Assembly (NCBI RefSeq): GCF_001746365.1
Contig: NZ_MJAJ01000017.1
Location: forward strand, 1 to 64,000
Reading direction: 5' to 3'
DNA: 64,000 nucleotides
DNA from: Streptomyces sp. LUP30
GTDB lineage: Bacteria; Actinomycetota; Actinomycetes; Streptomycetales; Streptomycetaceae
The notes under the pieces are model-generated. The model worked only from the letters and a program-made list of their open reading frames with translations. It made no database searches and was not told the origin of the DNA. The position numbers and the translations under genes are program-made. Positions 1 through 8,632 of this stretch are shown piece by piece (the stretch's first letter is position 1; the number at the start of each line of letters is the position of its first letter).

Positions 1-1
1 T

Positions 2-880
2 GGCCGGGATCCGCCCCCGGGCATGGCCTTTCGAGGGTTGGCCCGGCAACCGCCGCGACGAGTGGCGGACCCTCACCCGTGTCGCACCTGCCCGGCAGGG
101 CTCCTGGACGGTGACGGTCGCCGACCCCGCGGGTCTGCGCCCCGGCGCGCTCGTCCTCCTGCGCCTCGCCGACGACCCCGCGCACACCCTCCTGGAGCAC
201 ATGGCGGGCGGGGGCCCCGGCCCGGAGGCCAGGACGGCGGCCCCTTCGGCGGCCCGGGCGGGTCCGGGGGCTCCGGGGGCTCCGGGGGCTCCGGGGGCTC
301 GGGGGGCTCGGGGGGCTCTCCCTCACCCGGGCAGTCCGAGGCGCCGAAGATCCGAAGCGGCTCGGTGAACGACGCGCTCAACGGCATCAGCATCCCCATC
401 CCGGCCGGCTGGGCCGGCCAGGAGATGACCGTGGGCGCGCAGGTGACCTCCGACTCCTCCTACAAGTGTCCGGGCGACACCTCCAAGACCTGCACGAAGG
501 GGGGCGTGTACTCGGCGCCCGCGGAGGTGCTGAAGACCAAGGGGACGACGGCCGAGGAGGTCGCGAAGGCGGACATCGCGGCCAATTCCGTGGAGTCCTA
601 CGGCGGCACGACGTACGGCGCGATCACCTCGCACCAGGTGCTCGCCTCGAAGGCGGTGACGGTGGCCGGGCAGAAGGGCTACCTGGTGCGCTGGAAGGCG
701 GTCACCAGCAAGGGCGCGGACGGTTACGTGGAGTCGCTGGCCTTCCCGGCCCCCGCCGACGCCAAGCGGCTGGTGGTGCTGCGCTTCGGCCTCGACGCCG
801 ACCAGAGCGCGTCCGTCATCGACACCATCACCCAGGGCATCAAGGTGTACACGGGCGGCGGCGCCGGACAGCACGTCTGA
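2..880 (+). CDS. Partial secreted or membrane-anchored protein with Gly/Ser linker; 5' part in doubtful frame
   Basis: The frame is open from the window edge to TGA at 880. The C-terminal half is convincing: a Gly-Gly-Ser linker (about 245-325), a Ser/Pro stretch, then a soluble domain with motifs IPIPAGW, two cysteines in CPGDTSKTC and GYLVRWK, typical of anchored streptomycete proteins of unknown function. The part before base 225 is Arg/Pro-rich and looks non-coding in this frame. The +3 frame (3 to about 228) instead encodes a plausible peptide (EWRTLTRVA, LVLLRLADDPAHTLLEH). A frameshift, or a junction of two genes, near 215-245 is likely. Function unknown. Confidence 0.6.
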   Translation, partial: GRDPPPGMAFRGLARQPPRRVADPHPCRTCPAGLLDGDGRRPRGSAPRRARPPAPRRRPRAHPPGAHGGRGPRPGGQDGGPFGGPGGSGGSGGSGGSGGSGGSGGSPSPGQSEAPKIRSGSVNDALNGISIPIPAGWAGQEMTVGAQVTSDSSYKCPGDTSKTCTKGGVYSAPAEVLKTKGTTAEEVAKADIAANSVESYGGTTYGAITSHQVLASKAVTVAGQKGYLVRWKAVTSKGADGYVESLAFPAPADAKRLVVLRFGLDADQSASVIDTITQGIKVYTGGGAGQHV

Positions 881-907
881 GCCGGGCCCGGCCTCGGGGA
901 GACGGTC

Positions 908-952
908 GGCCGGGTGGGGCGCTCCTCCGCTCGAGGAGCGCCCCACCCGGCC
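908..952. terminator. Bidirectional terminator, 20-bp perfect stem
   Basis: Bases 908-927 and 933-952 are exact reverse complements around a 5-base loop. The hairpin sits between the convergent ends of the partial gene (880) and the TetR gene (1057), so it probably ends transcription from both sides. Confidence 0.85.
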
Positions 953-1056
953 GGGGTGCGCGCCGCCCCCGTCCCCACGGTGCGGCGCGGGACAGGTCGC
1001 CGTCCGGTCATCCCGTGGACGGCGGCCTGAGCCTTGTGGCGAGCTCTCGTCGAGCT

Positions 1057-1671
1057 CTAGGTGAGGCCGAGCGCCGGCAGCACGGCGGCCTCCACGAAGC
1101 GGACCAGGTACTCCTGGTCCGCGTACTCCCCGTCCACGACCGGACGGGCCCGGATCACGCCGAACATCTGGGCCGGGACGTACTCCAGCGCCGGGTGGTC
1201 CCGCGGGACCTCGCCGCGTTCGACACCGCGCCGCAGGATCTCGCGCAGCGCGGCGATCTCAGGGTCGATGAGCGCCTCCCGCAGCGCCTTCGCGAGTTCC
1301 TCGTCGCCCGTGACGGCGTGGCCGAGCGCCTGCAGCAGCTTGGAGTCGTTGGTCGACCAGCGGCCGGTGGCCCGCGCGGCCTCGCGCAGGTCCTCGGCGA
1401 GCGATCCGGTGTCGATGCCGGACAGCCGGGCCCGGCGGCGTGAGCGCAGCGCGGCCACCACGAACTGGGGCTTGGTCTTCCACTGGCGGTAGAGCGTGGA
1501 CTTGCTGCAGCGGGTGCTCGCGGCGACGCCCTCCATGGTGACGGCCTCGTAACCGCACTCGCGTACCTGGTTCAGGACGGCGTCGAAGAATTCCTGCTCA
1601 CGCTCGGGCGTGAGCTTGGAGCGGCGCGTGGCGGCGACCGACTCGGGTCCGTCCGCAGCCTGCGACGTCAT
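1057..1671 (-). CDS. TetR/AcrR-family transcriptional regulator
   Basis: 204 aa. The N-terminal helix-turn-helix spans about residues 20-65 (VTMEGVAA, CSKSTLYRQW), followed by an all-helical ligand/dimer domain of the type with a TetR C-terminal region. I chose the ATG at 1671 because it is preceded by GGGAGGAAGAG; a longer in-frame start at 1713 has no good ribosome site. It is divergent from the PAP2 gene at 1895, and a large palindrome (1763-1802) lies between them, so it probably represses itself and the PAP2/transporter pair. The ligand is unknown. Confidence 0.9.
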   Translation of the reverse strand: MTSQAADGPESVAATRRSKLTPEREQEFFDAVLNQVRECGYEAVTMEGVAASTRCSKSTLYRQWKTKPQFVVAALRSRRRARLSGIDTGSLAEDLREAARATGRWSTNDSKLLQALGHAVTGDEELAKALREALIDPEIAALREILRRGVERGEVPRDHPALEYVPAQMFGVIRARPVVDGEYADQEYLVRFVEAAVLPALGLT

Positions 1672-1762
1672 CTGCTCTTCCTCCCTGATCCGCTTCCGTT
1701 CCGGCCTGTGCACCGAGGGCCCGGACGGGCCCGGTCTCCAGTGTGGCGCACATCAATCGAGA

Positions 1763-1811
1763 CGCCAGTGTACCGGTACGGGTCCGTATCGGTACACTGG
1801 CGTATCGGTAC
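1763..1811. promoter_or_regulatory. Operator palindrome and direct repeats, probable TetR target
   Basis: A nearly perfect 40-bp palindrome runs 1763-1802: 13-bp arms 1763-1775 and 1790-1802 match exactly and the centre 1777-1788 is also symmetric, with one mismatched pair (1776/1789). The segment CGTATCGGTAC recurs at 1785-1795 and 1801-1811, 16 bp apart. It lies between a TetR gene and its divergent neighbour. Confidence 0.75.
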
Positions 1812-1894
1812 GACATCGTATCGATGGTGTATGCACGAGTTACGCGCACGGCAGCACCACTTCACCGCACCACCGTCAGCGAAGGGGCCGGGGG

Positions 1895-2695
1895 ATGAAT
1901 GCCCGCACCGAGCCTGCAGAAGCGGAGCCGGCCACACCGGCGCGGCCGCCCATAGTCCGCGAGTTCCTGCTCGTCGCAGGACTCTTCCTCGTCTACAAGT
2001 TCGGCCGGCAGCTGGTCGCCGGCCACACCGGCGAGGCCTTCCGCGACGCCCATGACGTGTGGCGCCTCGAACGATGGCTGGGGCTGCCCGGCGAAGGCAC
2101 GGTGCAGTCCCTGCTGCTGCACGGCGACGCCCTGGCCGAGGTCGCGAACACCTACTACGCGACCGTGCACTTCCCCGCCACCCTGGCGTTCCTGGTCTGG
2201 CTGTACCTGCGCCGGCCCGCGCACTACGTCTGGGCGCGCCGGGTGCTGGCCGCGCTCACCGCCGCGGCCCTCCTGCTGCACCTGGCGTTCCCGCTGGCTC
2301 CGCCGCGGATGCTGGCGGCGACCGGACTGGTCGACACCGCGCGGGTCTACGGGCCGTCGGTGTACGGGCCGCCGCAGACGGACCATCTGTCCAACCAGTT
2401 CGCGGCGATGCCCTCGCTGCACTTCGGCTGGGCTCTGATGCTCGCGATCGGACTGATCGTCGCCACCCGGTCACGATGGCGCTGGCTGTGGCTGCTTCAT
2501 CCGCTGCTGACCCTCCTGGTGATCGTGGGCACCGCGAACCACTACTGGCTCGACGCGATCGCGGCGGGCGTCCTGCTCGGCCTCGCACTCATCCTGATCC
2601 ACGCTCCCCGAAGCACGGCCACCACCTCCGCACGCGGGCCGCGTGCCCTCGTCCCGGCCGAGGAGCCGCCGGTCCTGGTGGGAGCGGGCCGATGA
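1895..2695 (+). CDS. PAP2-superfamily integral membrane phosphatase/phosphotransferase (Aur1/Ipt1-like)
   Basis: 266 aa with about six hydrophobic segments. The two PAP2 signature blocks are visible: PSLHFGWAL and NHYWLDAIAAG, with the conserved histidines and aspartate of the inositolphosphorylceramide synthase-like branch. Such proteins transfer or remove phosphate from lipid head groups at the membrane. The ATG at 1895 follows a G-rich ribosome site. The last codons overlap the next gene as ATGA, so the two are translated together. Probably controlled by the divergent TetR protein. The substrate cannot be told from sequence. Confidence 0.85.
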   Translation: MNARTEPAEAEPATPARPPIVREFLLVAGLFLVYKFGRQLVAGHTGEAFRDAHDVWRLERWLGLPGEGTVQSLLLHGDALAEVANTYYATVHFPATLAFLVWLYLRRPAHYVWARRVLAALTAAALLLHLAFPLAPPRMLAATGLVDTARVYGPSVYGPPQTDHLSNQFAAMPSLHFGWALMLAIGLIVATRSRWRWLWLLHPLLTLLVIVGTANHYWLDAIAAGVLLGLALILIHAPRSTATTSARGPRALVPAEEPPVLVGAGR

Positions 2696-3663
2696 ACGCC
2701 AACCTGGTCGCCGTCGTCCTCTCCCTCTTCTCGGCCGTCGCCTACGCGGCCGCCGCCGTCGCCCAGGAGCGGCTGGCCTCCCGGCATCCCGGCGACGGCC
2801 TGCTGCGGCTGCTCGGCAACGGGGCCTGGTGGTGGTCGGTGGGGCTGAACGCCGCCGCCGCGCTGCTGCACGTCGTCGCCCTCAAGTACGGCCCGCTCAC
2901 GGTGGTGCAGCCGCTCGGCGCGCTCACCCTGGTCGCGGCGGTGCCGATGGGCGCACGGGTGGCCGGGCGCCGGGTCAGCACCGCCGAGTGGCGGGGCACC
3001 GGCCTCACCCTGGCCGGTCTGGCCGCGATCCTGGTCACGGCGTCGGGACCCGCTCCCGAGGACGTGCTGAGCATGCCGGAGGCGGTCGCGGTGGCGGGAG
3101 CCACGGCGGCGCTGATCGGACTGCTGGCCCGGCGCGGCGCACGGCCCGGGCTGCGGCACGCGACCGCGTCCGGATTCGCCTCGGGCGTCGCCTCGGCGCT
3201 CACCCAGACGGTGACGGTGGCCGCCACGGACCGTTCGGGCTCGCTGCTGAGCATGCAGGTGATCGGAGTGGCGCTGCTGGTCGCGGCCTTCGCCACGGGC
3301 GGACTCCTGCTGTCGCAGACCGCCTACCGGGACGGCCTCGGCGCCCCGCTGGCGATGGTGACCCTGGCCAACCCGGTGGCCGCCGCGGCGATCGGCCTCG
3401 CGCTGCTCGGCGAACGGCTGCAGGGCGGCCTCCTGGGCATACTCCTCGCGCTGGCCGGGGCGGGGCTGGCGGGCCGGGGCGTGGTGCTGCTGTCGCGGGC
3501 CGCGCCGCACCCGGCGGCCGTGGCCGACGAGGACCGTCCGGTCGTCGACGACGAGGACCACCCGGTGGCGGCGGTGCTGGCCCTGAGGCCGGAGACCGCC
3601 TCGGCCGAACCCGCGCTGTTGCCCCGGCCGGCGAACGGACCTGAGCACCTGACGCCGCTGTAG
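2692..3663 (+). CDS. EamA/DMT-family transporter
   Basis: 323 aa, about ten hydrophobic helices in two related halves, with a hydrophilic acidic tail (VADEDRPVVDDEDHPV region). The first half carries GPLTVVQPLGAL and the second MVTLANPVAAAAIGLALLGERL, typical of drug/metabolite transporters. It overlaps the PAP2 gene by 4 bases (ATGA), suggesting an operon under the TetR regulator. The substrate is unknown. Confidence 0.85.
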   Translation: MNANLVAVVLSLFSAVAYAAAAVAQERLASRHPGDGLLRLLGNGAWWWSVGLNAAAALLHVVALKYGPLTVVQPLGALTLVAAVPMGARVAGRRVSTAEWRGTGLTLAGLAAILVTASGPAPEDVLSMPEAVAVAGATAALIGLLARRGARPGLRHATASGFASGVASALTQTVTVAATDRSGSLLSMQVIGVALLVAAFATGGLLLSQTAYRDGLGAPLAMVTLANPVAAAAIGLALLGERLQGGLLGILLALAGAGLAGRGVVLLSRAAPHPAAVADEDRPVVDDEDHPVAAVLALRPETASAEPALLPRPANGPEHLTPL

Positions 3664-3675
3664 CGCCACGCACAC

Positions 3676-3704
3676 GGGGGCGCCTTCCCGGGGAAGGCGC
3701 CCCC
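3676..3704. terminator. Terminator between convergent genes
   Basis: 14-bp exact stem (3676-3689 with 3691-3704), directly after the transporter gene and before the end of the leftward gene at 3832. Confidence 0.8.
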
Positions 3705-3831
3705 CTTCGCCGTACCGGTGCGCGGCGGCGGCATGCCGGCCCAGCCGCGCGCCTCGGAGCGGACACGGCCCGGCCACGACCGGACCGCGCACGTCGACCC
3801 GGGCCGCGCGCGTCAGCCCAGTCCGCGTGCG

Positions 3832-4650
3832 TCAGCCCAGACCGCGCGCGTCCTGCTTGAGCGCGGTGTCCACGGTCAGGGCCGTGGCGACGACCAGGCT
3901 CAGCAGCGGCTCGGGCAGCTGGTAGTGGATCTGCAGGACGTAGTTGTCCGCGGTCGTGAACATCGTCTTGGCGAGGCCTTCCCAGGTCTTGGTGATCCGG
4001 GCGACCTCGTTGTCCTCGTGGTCGACGATCGCGAAGTTCCAGGCCCGCCAGTTCTCCGCCTTGATCGCGCCGACCTGTCGGCCGTCCGCGTTGATCGCGA
4101 AGTTGATCTTGCCGAAGACGTTCTGCTGGACGAGCTCACCGACCGGCTGCCCGTCGGGGCGGGTGACGATCACCCTCGACTTGAAGATCTTCGCCGGTCG
4201 GGTCAGCAGCAGCACCGGCTGCCCCTGGGCGTCGCGGATCTCCAGCTTGTGCCTCAGGTACTGGTCGAAGTCGGAGACGAAGCGCACGATCTTCCTGAGC
4301 ACCCCCTGGCCGACCTGGACCACCGAGCCGAGCTGGTTGCCCTCCTGGTCCATGACCTTGTACTCGTTGGTCAGCTCGATGAGCTTGGCCTTCTGGTTCA
4401 CCACCAGCACCGGCTCGCTGAACAGCGTGCCGCCGCCGGGGCCGCTCGGTGCGACGCCGGCCTGCTGCTGGACCTGGCGCCGGACCCGCTGGTCCGGCGC
4501 CGGCTGCTGCGGAACCTGCGGCGCGTCCTGCCCCGTGCCCTCGGGCTGGGTCTGCTCGGTCCACTGGACGCCGTCCCAGTAGCGCATGGTCCGGGAAGCC
4601 CCGTGCGGATCCGGATACCAGCCTGCAGGTGTGTTCGATTGCGTGGTCAC
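3832..4650 (-). CDS. DUF2510 / LURP-one-related (scramblase-like) protein
   Basis: 272 aa. Residues about 9-32 form a DUF2510 motif (GWYPDP, RYWDGVQWT). A Gln/Pro-rich linker follows, then from about residue 75 a tubby-like LURP-one/scramblase fold with repeated beta strands (ELTNEYKVMDQEGN, QPVLLLTRP, GKINFAINADGRQVGAI). This architecture is common in Streptomyces; its role is not established. The stop codon lies in an imperfect 19-bp tandem repeat (about 3814-3850). Confidence 0.8.
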   Translation of the reverse strand: MTTQSNTPAGWYPDPHGASRTMRYWDGVQWTEQTQPEGTGQDAPQVPQQPAPDQRVRRQVQQQAGVAPSGPGGGTLFSEPVLVVNQKAKLIELTNEYKVMDQEGNQLGSVVQVGQGVLRKIVRFVSDFDQYLRHKLEIRDAQGQPVLLLTRPAKIFKSRVIVTRPDGQPVGELVQQNVFGKINFAINADGRQVGAIKAENWRAWNFAIVDHEDNEVARITKTWEGLAKTMFTTADNYVLQIHYQLPEPLLSLVVATALTVDTALKQDARGLG

Positions 4651-4742
4651 CGGGGCACACTATCCCGAGGCCACCGGGGAGCTGAACAGCTCCAAGTCCC
4701 CGCGCCTCGCCGAGCGTTCACCGTCCTGACGGAGCCGGCGGG

Positions 4743-6797
4743 TCACTCCGTGACGATCGCCGGGTCGCTGAGGCCGGGCCGCCCGTTCTCGACGTGTCCG
4801 GCGAACCGCCTGAGGAACGCCCGGTCGGCGGCCGAGGTGACCGTGAGGTCGTACCAGCGTCGGCTCGCGTGCAGGTCGACGGTCCGCTTGAGCACGGCGC
4901 CGGGGCGCAGCCTGACGGTCGTGGTGCGCCCGCCGTAGCCGTCGGCCACCGTCAACTCCGCCGTGTCCTTGCCCCGGTGGGTGAAGATCAGCTCGACGCC
5001 GTCTCCGACGTGCCGTGCGACCACCTCGGGTCCGGTCGCCTTCCCCGCCCCCTTGAAGACGCGCAGGAATCCGTTCGGGCCGTGCACCGTCAGGTCGTGC
5101 GAGCCGCCGGAGTACGCCGAGTTCCAGGTGTCGGAGACGGTCGCGCCCGCCCCGGTGGTGTAGCTCCACGGGCCGTCGGCGCGGTTGCCGGAGGTCACCA
5201 GGAAGGCAGCTCCGGCCTTGGCGCCCGAGGCGAAGGTGAGGGTGAGGGTCCCGGCCATCGCATCGGCCGAACCGTCCACCTGAGGGGCGTACTTGAGCGG
5301 ACGGGTGGGACGCGAGCCGCGCTCCTGCTTCGGCAGGACGGGGTGGGCCGGCGGGGTGGGCACATAGTCGGGGTGGCGCTCCCGGTCCGGGGGCCGGTAG
5401 CCGTCGGTGCCGGGCAGGGCGACGGGTCGGGTGTCCGTGCGGGAGAAGTCGAACGCGGAGGTCAGATCGCCGCAGACGGCGCGCCGCCACGGCGAGATGT
5501 TCGGCTCGTGCACACCGAATCGGCGCTCCATGAACCGGATGACCGAGGTGTGGTCGAGCGTCTCGGAGCAGACGTAACCGCCCTTGCTCCAGGGGGAGAT
5601 GACCAGCATGGGCACCCGCTGGCCCAGCCCGTAGGGGCCGGCGGGGTGGCTGCTGTCGCCCGTGAAGAGGTCCGGCCCGACGTCGACGGTCGAACGGCCC
5701 TGCGCGGCCGAGGCGGGCGGGAACGGCGGGAGCAGGTGGTCGAAGAAGCCGTCGTTCTCGTCGTAGGTGACGAAGAGGGCCGTCTTCGCCCACACCGCGG
5801 GGTCGGCGGTGAGCGCGTCCAGGACCTGGGAGACGTACCAGGCACCGTAGTTGGCGGGCCAGTTGGGGTGCTCGGTGAAGGCCTCGGGCGCGACGACCCA
5901 GGAGACCTGCGGCAGCTTCCCGCACTTGACGTCCGCCTTCAGCCGGTCGAAGTAGCCCTCGCCCGTGCGGGCGTCCGTGCCGGTGCGGGCCTTGTCGTGG
6001 AGCGGGTCGCCCGGTGCGGCGTTCTGGAACTGCTTGAAGTACAGGAGCGAGTTGTCGCCGTAGTTGCCGCGGTAGGCGTCCTGGATCCAGCCCCAGCCGC
6101 CCTTCGCGTCCAGGCCGTCGCCGACATCCTGGTAGATCTTCCAGGAGACCCCGGCCTGCTCCAGGCGTTCGGGGTACGTGGTCCAGCTGTAGCCGGCCTC
6201 GTCGTTGCCGAGGACCGGCCCGCCGCCCTTGCCGTCGTTCCCGGTGTACCCCGTCCACAGGTAGTAGCGGTTGGGGTCGGTGGAGCCGATGAACGAGCAG
6301 TGGTAGGCGTCGCAGACGGTGAAGGCGTCCGCCAGCGCGTAGTGGAAGGGGATGTCCTCGCGGGTCAGGTAGGCCATCGTCGTGGCGCTCTTGGCGGGCA
6401 CCCACTTGTCGTACCTGCCGCCGTTGAAGGCGGCGTGGCCGTCGTTCCAGCCGTGCGGCAGGTCCTGGACGAAGGCGAGGCCCAGGTCGTCCGCGTCGGG
6501 GCGGAAGGGAAGGACCTCCTTGCCCGCGGCGTCCGGCTGGTGCCAGACCGGCCTGCCGTTCGCGAGGGTGACCGGGCGCGGGTCGCCGAAGCCTCTGACG
6601 CCCCGCAGAGTGCCGAAGTAGTGGTCGAAGGACCGGTTCTCCTGCATCAGGACGACGATGTGCTCGACGTCCTCGATCGACCCCGTGCGGTGGTTCGCGG
6701 GCAGCGCCGCGGCGCGTTCCACGCTGCTGGACAGCGCGGTGAACGCCGTCGTGGCGCCCGCGAGTTGGAGAAAGCGTCGCCGGTTGACTTCGGACAT
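4743..6797 (-). CDS. Tat-exported phospholipase C (non-haemolytic, phosphocholine-specific type)
   Basis: 684 aa. The N-terminus has a twin-arginine signal (NRRRFLQLAGATTAF). The phosphoesterase domain begins HIVVLMQENRSFDHYFG and includes YDENDGFFDHLLPP and RVPMLVISPWSKGG, diagnostic of bacterial phospholipase C/acid phosphatase enzymes. Two small C-terminal beta domains follow (from about residues 490 and 590). The start at 6797 fits the Tat signal and a GAGAGG ribosome site; an in-frame upstream start adds residues before the RR motif. It would release phosphorylated head groups outside the cell. Confidence 0.93.
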   Translation of the reverse strand: MSEVNRRRFLQLAGATTAFTALSSSVERAAALPANHRTGSIEDVEHIVVLMQENRSFDHYFGTLRGVRGFGDPRPVTLANGRPVWHQPDAAGKEVLPFRPDADDLGLAFVQDLPHGWNDGHAAFNGGRYDKWVPAKSATTMAYLTREDIPFHYALADAFTVCDAYHCSFIGSTDPNRYYLWTGYTGNDGKGGGPVLGNDEAGYSWTTYPERLEQAGVSWKIYQDVGDGLDAKGGWGWIQDAYRGNYGDNSLLYFKQFQNAAPGDPLHDKARTGTDARTGEGYFDRLKADVKCGKLPQVSWVVAPEAFTEHPNWPANYGAWYVSQVLDALTADPAVWAKTALFVTYDENDGFFDHLLPPFPPASAAQGRSTVDVGPDLFTGDSSHPAGPYGLGQRVPMLVISPWSKGGYVCSETLDHTSVIRFMERRFGVHEPNISPWRRAVCGDLTSAFDFSRTDTRPVALPGTDGYRPPDRERHPDYVPTPPAHPVLPKQERGSRPTRPLKYAPQVDGSADAMAGTLTLTFASGAKAGAAFLVTSGNRADGPWSYTTGAGATVSDTWNSAYSGGSHDLTVHGPNGFLRVFKGAGKATGPEVVARHVGDGVELIFTHRGKDTAELTVADGYGGRTTTVRLRPGAVLKRTVDLHASRRWYDLTVTSAADRAFLRRFAGHVENGRPGLSDPAIVTE

Positions 6798-7394
6798 GGG
6801 TGAGGCACCTCTCGTACAGAAGGGTTCTGCCGGCCGGTTCGTGACGGGATGCGCGCGCAAGGAGTTTTGCAAGGGCACCGAACGTCAGGGAAGGGTCGGA
6901 TGACGCCCATGTGAAAGTCGTCGGTACGCGGGACGTGCGACAGGCCAAGAGATCGCCAAAAGGACCAGCACCGCCGGTCGCCCGGGACCGGCCCCGCTTC
7001 CTCCTGCGCCGCGTGCCGGGGCGACCGCACCATCAGCCGGCGCGGGGAGCCGGTGCGATCACCGGGGACGGCAGGTCGGAGCGGCGGGTGAGGTCGAGTG
7101 CCGGTAGGTCTTCTCTCCGCGCGAGTGGTAGGTGTTCGTCAACTGCTCCAACGTGCAGACGAGTTCGTGCACCGACCGAACGGGGTCGCGCAGGGGGCGG
7201 GGAGCGGCCGACGGGGGGCCGGTGCGCGGACACGTGCTGAGCGAGTCGCGCGACAAGGCTCTGACCGGCACTTCCGTAGAGATGCTTCCGCCTGGCGGAA
7301 GCCGCCTTGCGCGGCGACCACGGCCGTCAGGAACCTGTTCCCCATCACGGCACGCGGGGCGACGAGGCCCCGCCGACAGGGACGGGAAACGCCC
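6798..7394. other. 597-bp divergent intergenic region
   Basis: No convincing gene. It separates the phospholipase (leftward) from the Rieske operon (rightward) and must hold both promoters. The one clear element is the palindrome at 7284-7302. Open frames here lack sensible composition. Confidence 0.6.
7284..7302. promoter_or_regulatory. 19-bp palindrome upstream of the Rieske operon
   Basis: Nine-base arms GCTTCCGCC / GGCGGAAGC flank a single T. It lies about 93 bp before the oxygenase start, a likely operator for an aromatic-catabolism regulator. No regulator gene is adjacent. Confidence 0.55.
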
Positions 7395-8462
7395 ATGCCT
7401 CACACCACCGCCTTCGCCAGGAACCAGTGGTACGTCGCCGCCTACAGTCACGAGGTCGGGCGCGAGGAGCTGCTCGGCCGGACGATCCTCGGTGAGCCGC
7501 TCGTCTTCTACCGGACGCAGGAGGACGGCACGCCCGTCGCCCTGCACGACCGGTGTGTGCACCGCAGGTTCCCGCTCTCCGAGAGCCGACTCGACGGCGA
7601 CCGCATCGTGTGCGGCTACCACGGCTTCACGTACGACACGACCGGCGCCTGCGTCTACGTGCCGGGCCAGAAACGCATCCCGCGCACCGCGCGGGTGACC
7701 GCCTACCCGGTCGTGGAGCAGGACTCCCTGGTGTGGGTGTGGATCGGCGACCCCGCCCTCGCCGATCCGCGGACCCTCCCGCGCGCCCGGCACCTCGACT
7801 CCCCCGGCTGGACGACCGTGCGCGGGATGGAGCCCATCGACGCCGACTACGGACTGCTCGTCGACAACCTCCTCGACCTCTCCCACGAGACGTATCTGCA
7901 CGGCGGTTACATAGGCACCCCCGAGGTCGCCGAGACGCCGATCACCACGGAGGTCGACGAGGGCGCGGGGATCGTGCGGGTCAGCCGGCACATGGACGAC
8001 GCCGAGTGCCCGCCGTTCTACGCCCGTTCCACCGGCATCGACGGGCGGATCACCCGCTGGCAGGACATCGAGTACCACGCCCCCTGCCTGTATCTGCTGC
8101 ACAGCCGCATCGCACCGGTGGGCGTCCTGCCCGACGCCGACGGCAGCGACCCGAACGGCTTCCACACCGAGATCACCTACGCCATCACGCCGTCCGCCGA
8201 CGGCAAGGTGTACGACTTCTGGATGGTCTCGAGGGACTGGGCGACGGACGACGAGGAGGTCACCGAGTTCCTGCGGGGCAACAACCACACGGTGGTCATG
8301 CAGGACGTCGACGCGCTCAACCTCCTTCAGCGCACGCTCGGTTCGGAGCGCTCCGGCTACCAGGAGCTGAGCATCAACATCGACACCGGCGGCCTGGCCG
8401 CCCGCCGCATCCTCGCCCGGCTGGCGGAGGAGGGCGACAAGCCGGTGGAGAAGGTCCTGTGA
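7395..8462 (+). CDS. Rieske [2Fe-2S] oxygenase, VanA-like aromatic O-demethylase component
   Basis: 355 aa. The Rieske cluster ligands are C54, H56, C73 and H76 (CVHRRFP, CGYHGF). The mononuclear iron site is in DNLLDLSHETYLH (H164, H169). Size and layout match the vanillate O-demethylase/phthalate oxygenase branch. The next two genes overlap it (GTGA, ATGA) and supply a small protein and the reductase. Expected to remove a methyl group from a methoxylated aromatic, or a related monooxygenation; the exact substrate is inference. Confidence 0.9.
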   Translation: MPHTTAFARNQWYVAAYSHEVGREELLGRTILGEPLVFYRTQEDGTPVALHDRCVHRRFPLSESRLDGDRIVCGYHGFTYDTTGACVYVPGQKRIPRTARVTAYPVVEQDSLVWVWIGDPALADPRTLPRARHLDSPGWTTVRGMEPIDADYGLLVDNLLDLSHETYLHGGYIGTPEVAETPITTEVDEGAGIVRVSRHMDDAECPPFYARSTGIDGRITRWQDIEYHAPCLYLLHSRIAPVGVLPDADGSDPNGFHTEITYAITPSADGKVYDFWMVSRDWATDDEEVTEFLRGNNHTVVMQDVDALNLLQRTLGSERSGYQELSINIDTGGLAARRILARLAEEGDKPVEKVL

Positions 8463-8632
8463 GCACCGGCGACACCGGCGAGATCTACCGCGTCGACTGG
8501 CTGCCGGGCACGGACGTCCTGCACGGCACCTGCCACTGCGGCGCCGAGCACGCCTCGCAGGACCCGATCGAGATGTGGGAGTGGATGCTCGGCCACCCCG
8601 ACGGACACCAGCCGCGGGGAAGCACCTCATGA
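8459..8632 (+). CDS. Small conserved protein in Rieske operon
   Basis: 57 aa, start GTG at 8459 overlapping the oxygenase stop as GTGA, and its own stop overlapping the reductase start as ATGA. The sequence has a CHCGAEH motif and a WEWMLGHPDGH tail; composition is plainly coding. Its tight coupling suggests an accessory factor or metal-binding helper for the oxygenase. Function not known. Confidence 0.8.
   Translation: MSTGDTGEIYRVDWLPGTDVLHGTCHCGAEHASQDPIEMWEWMLGHPDGHQPRGSTS

Noticed and set aside
265..325. Tandem GGCTCCGGG-type repeats as a possible minisatellite or CRISPR-like array
   Set aside because: They are simply codons of a Gly-Gly-Ser linker; there are no unique spacers.
4794..6803. 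669-aa rightward open frame opposite the phospholipase gene
   Set aside because: It is the shadow of a well-conserved leftward enzyme; its translation is Arg/Val/Gly low-complexity without domains.
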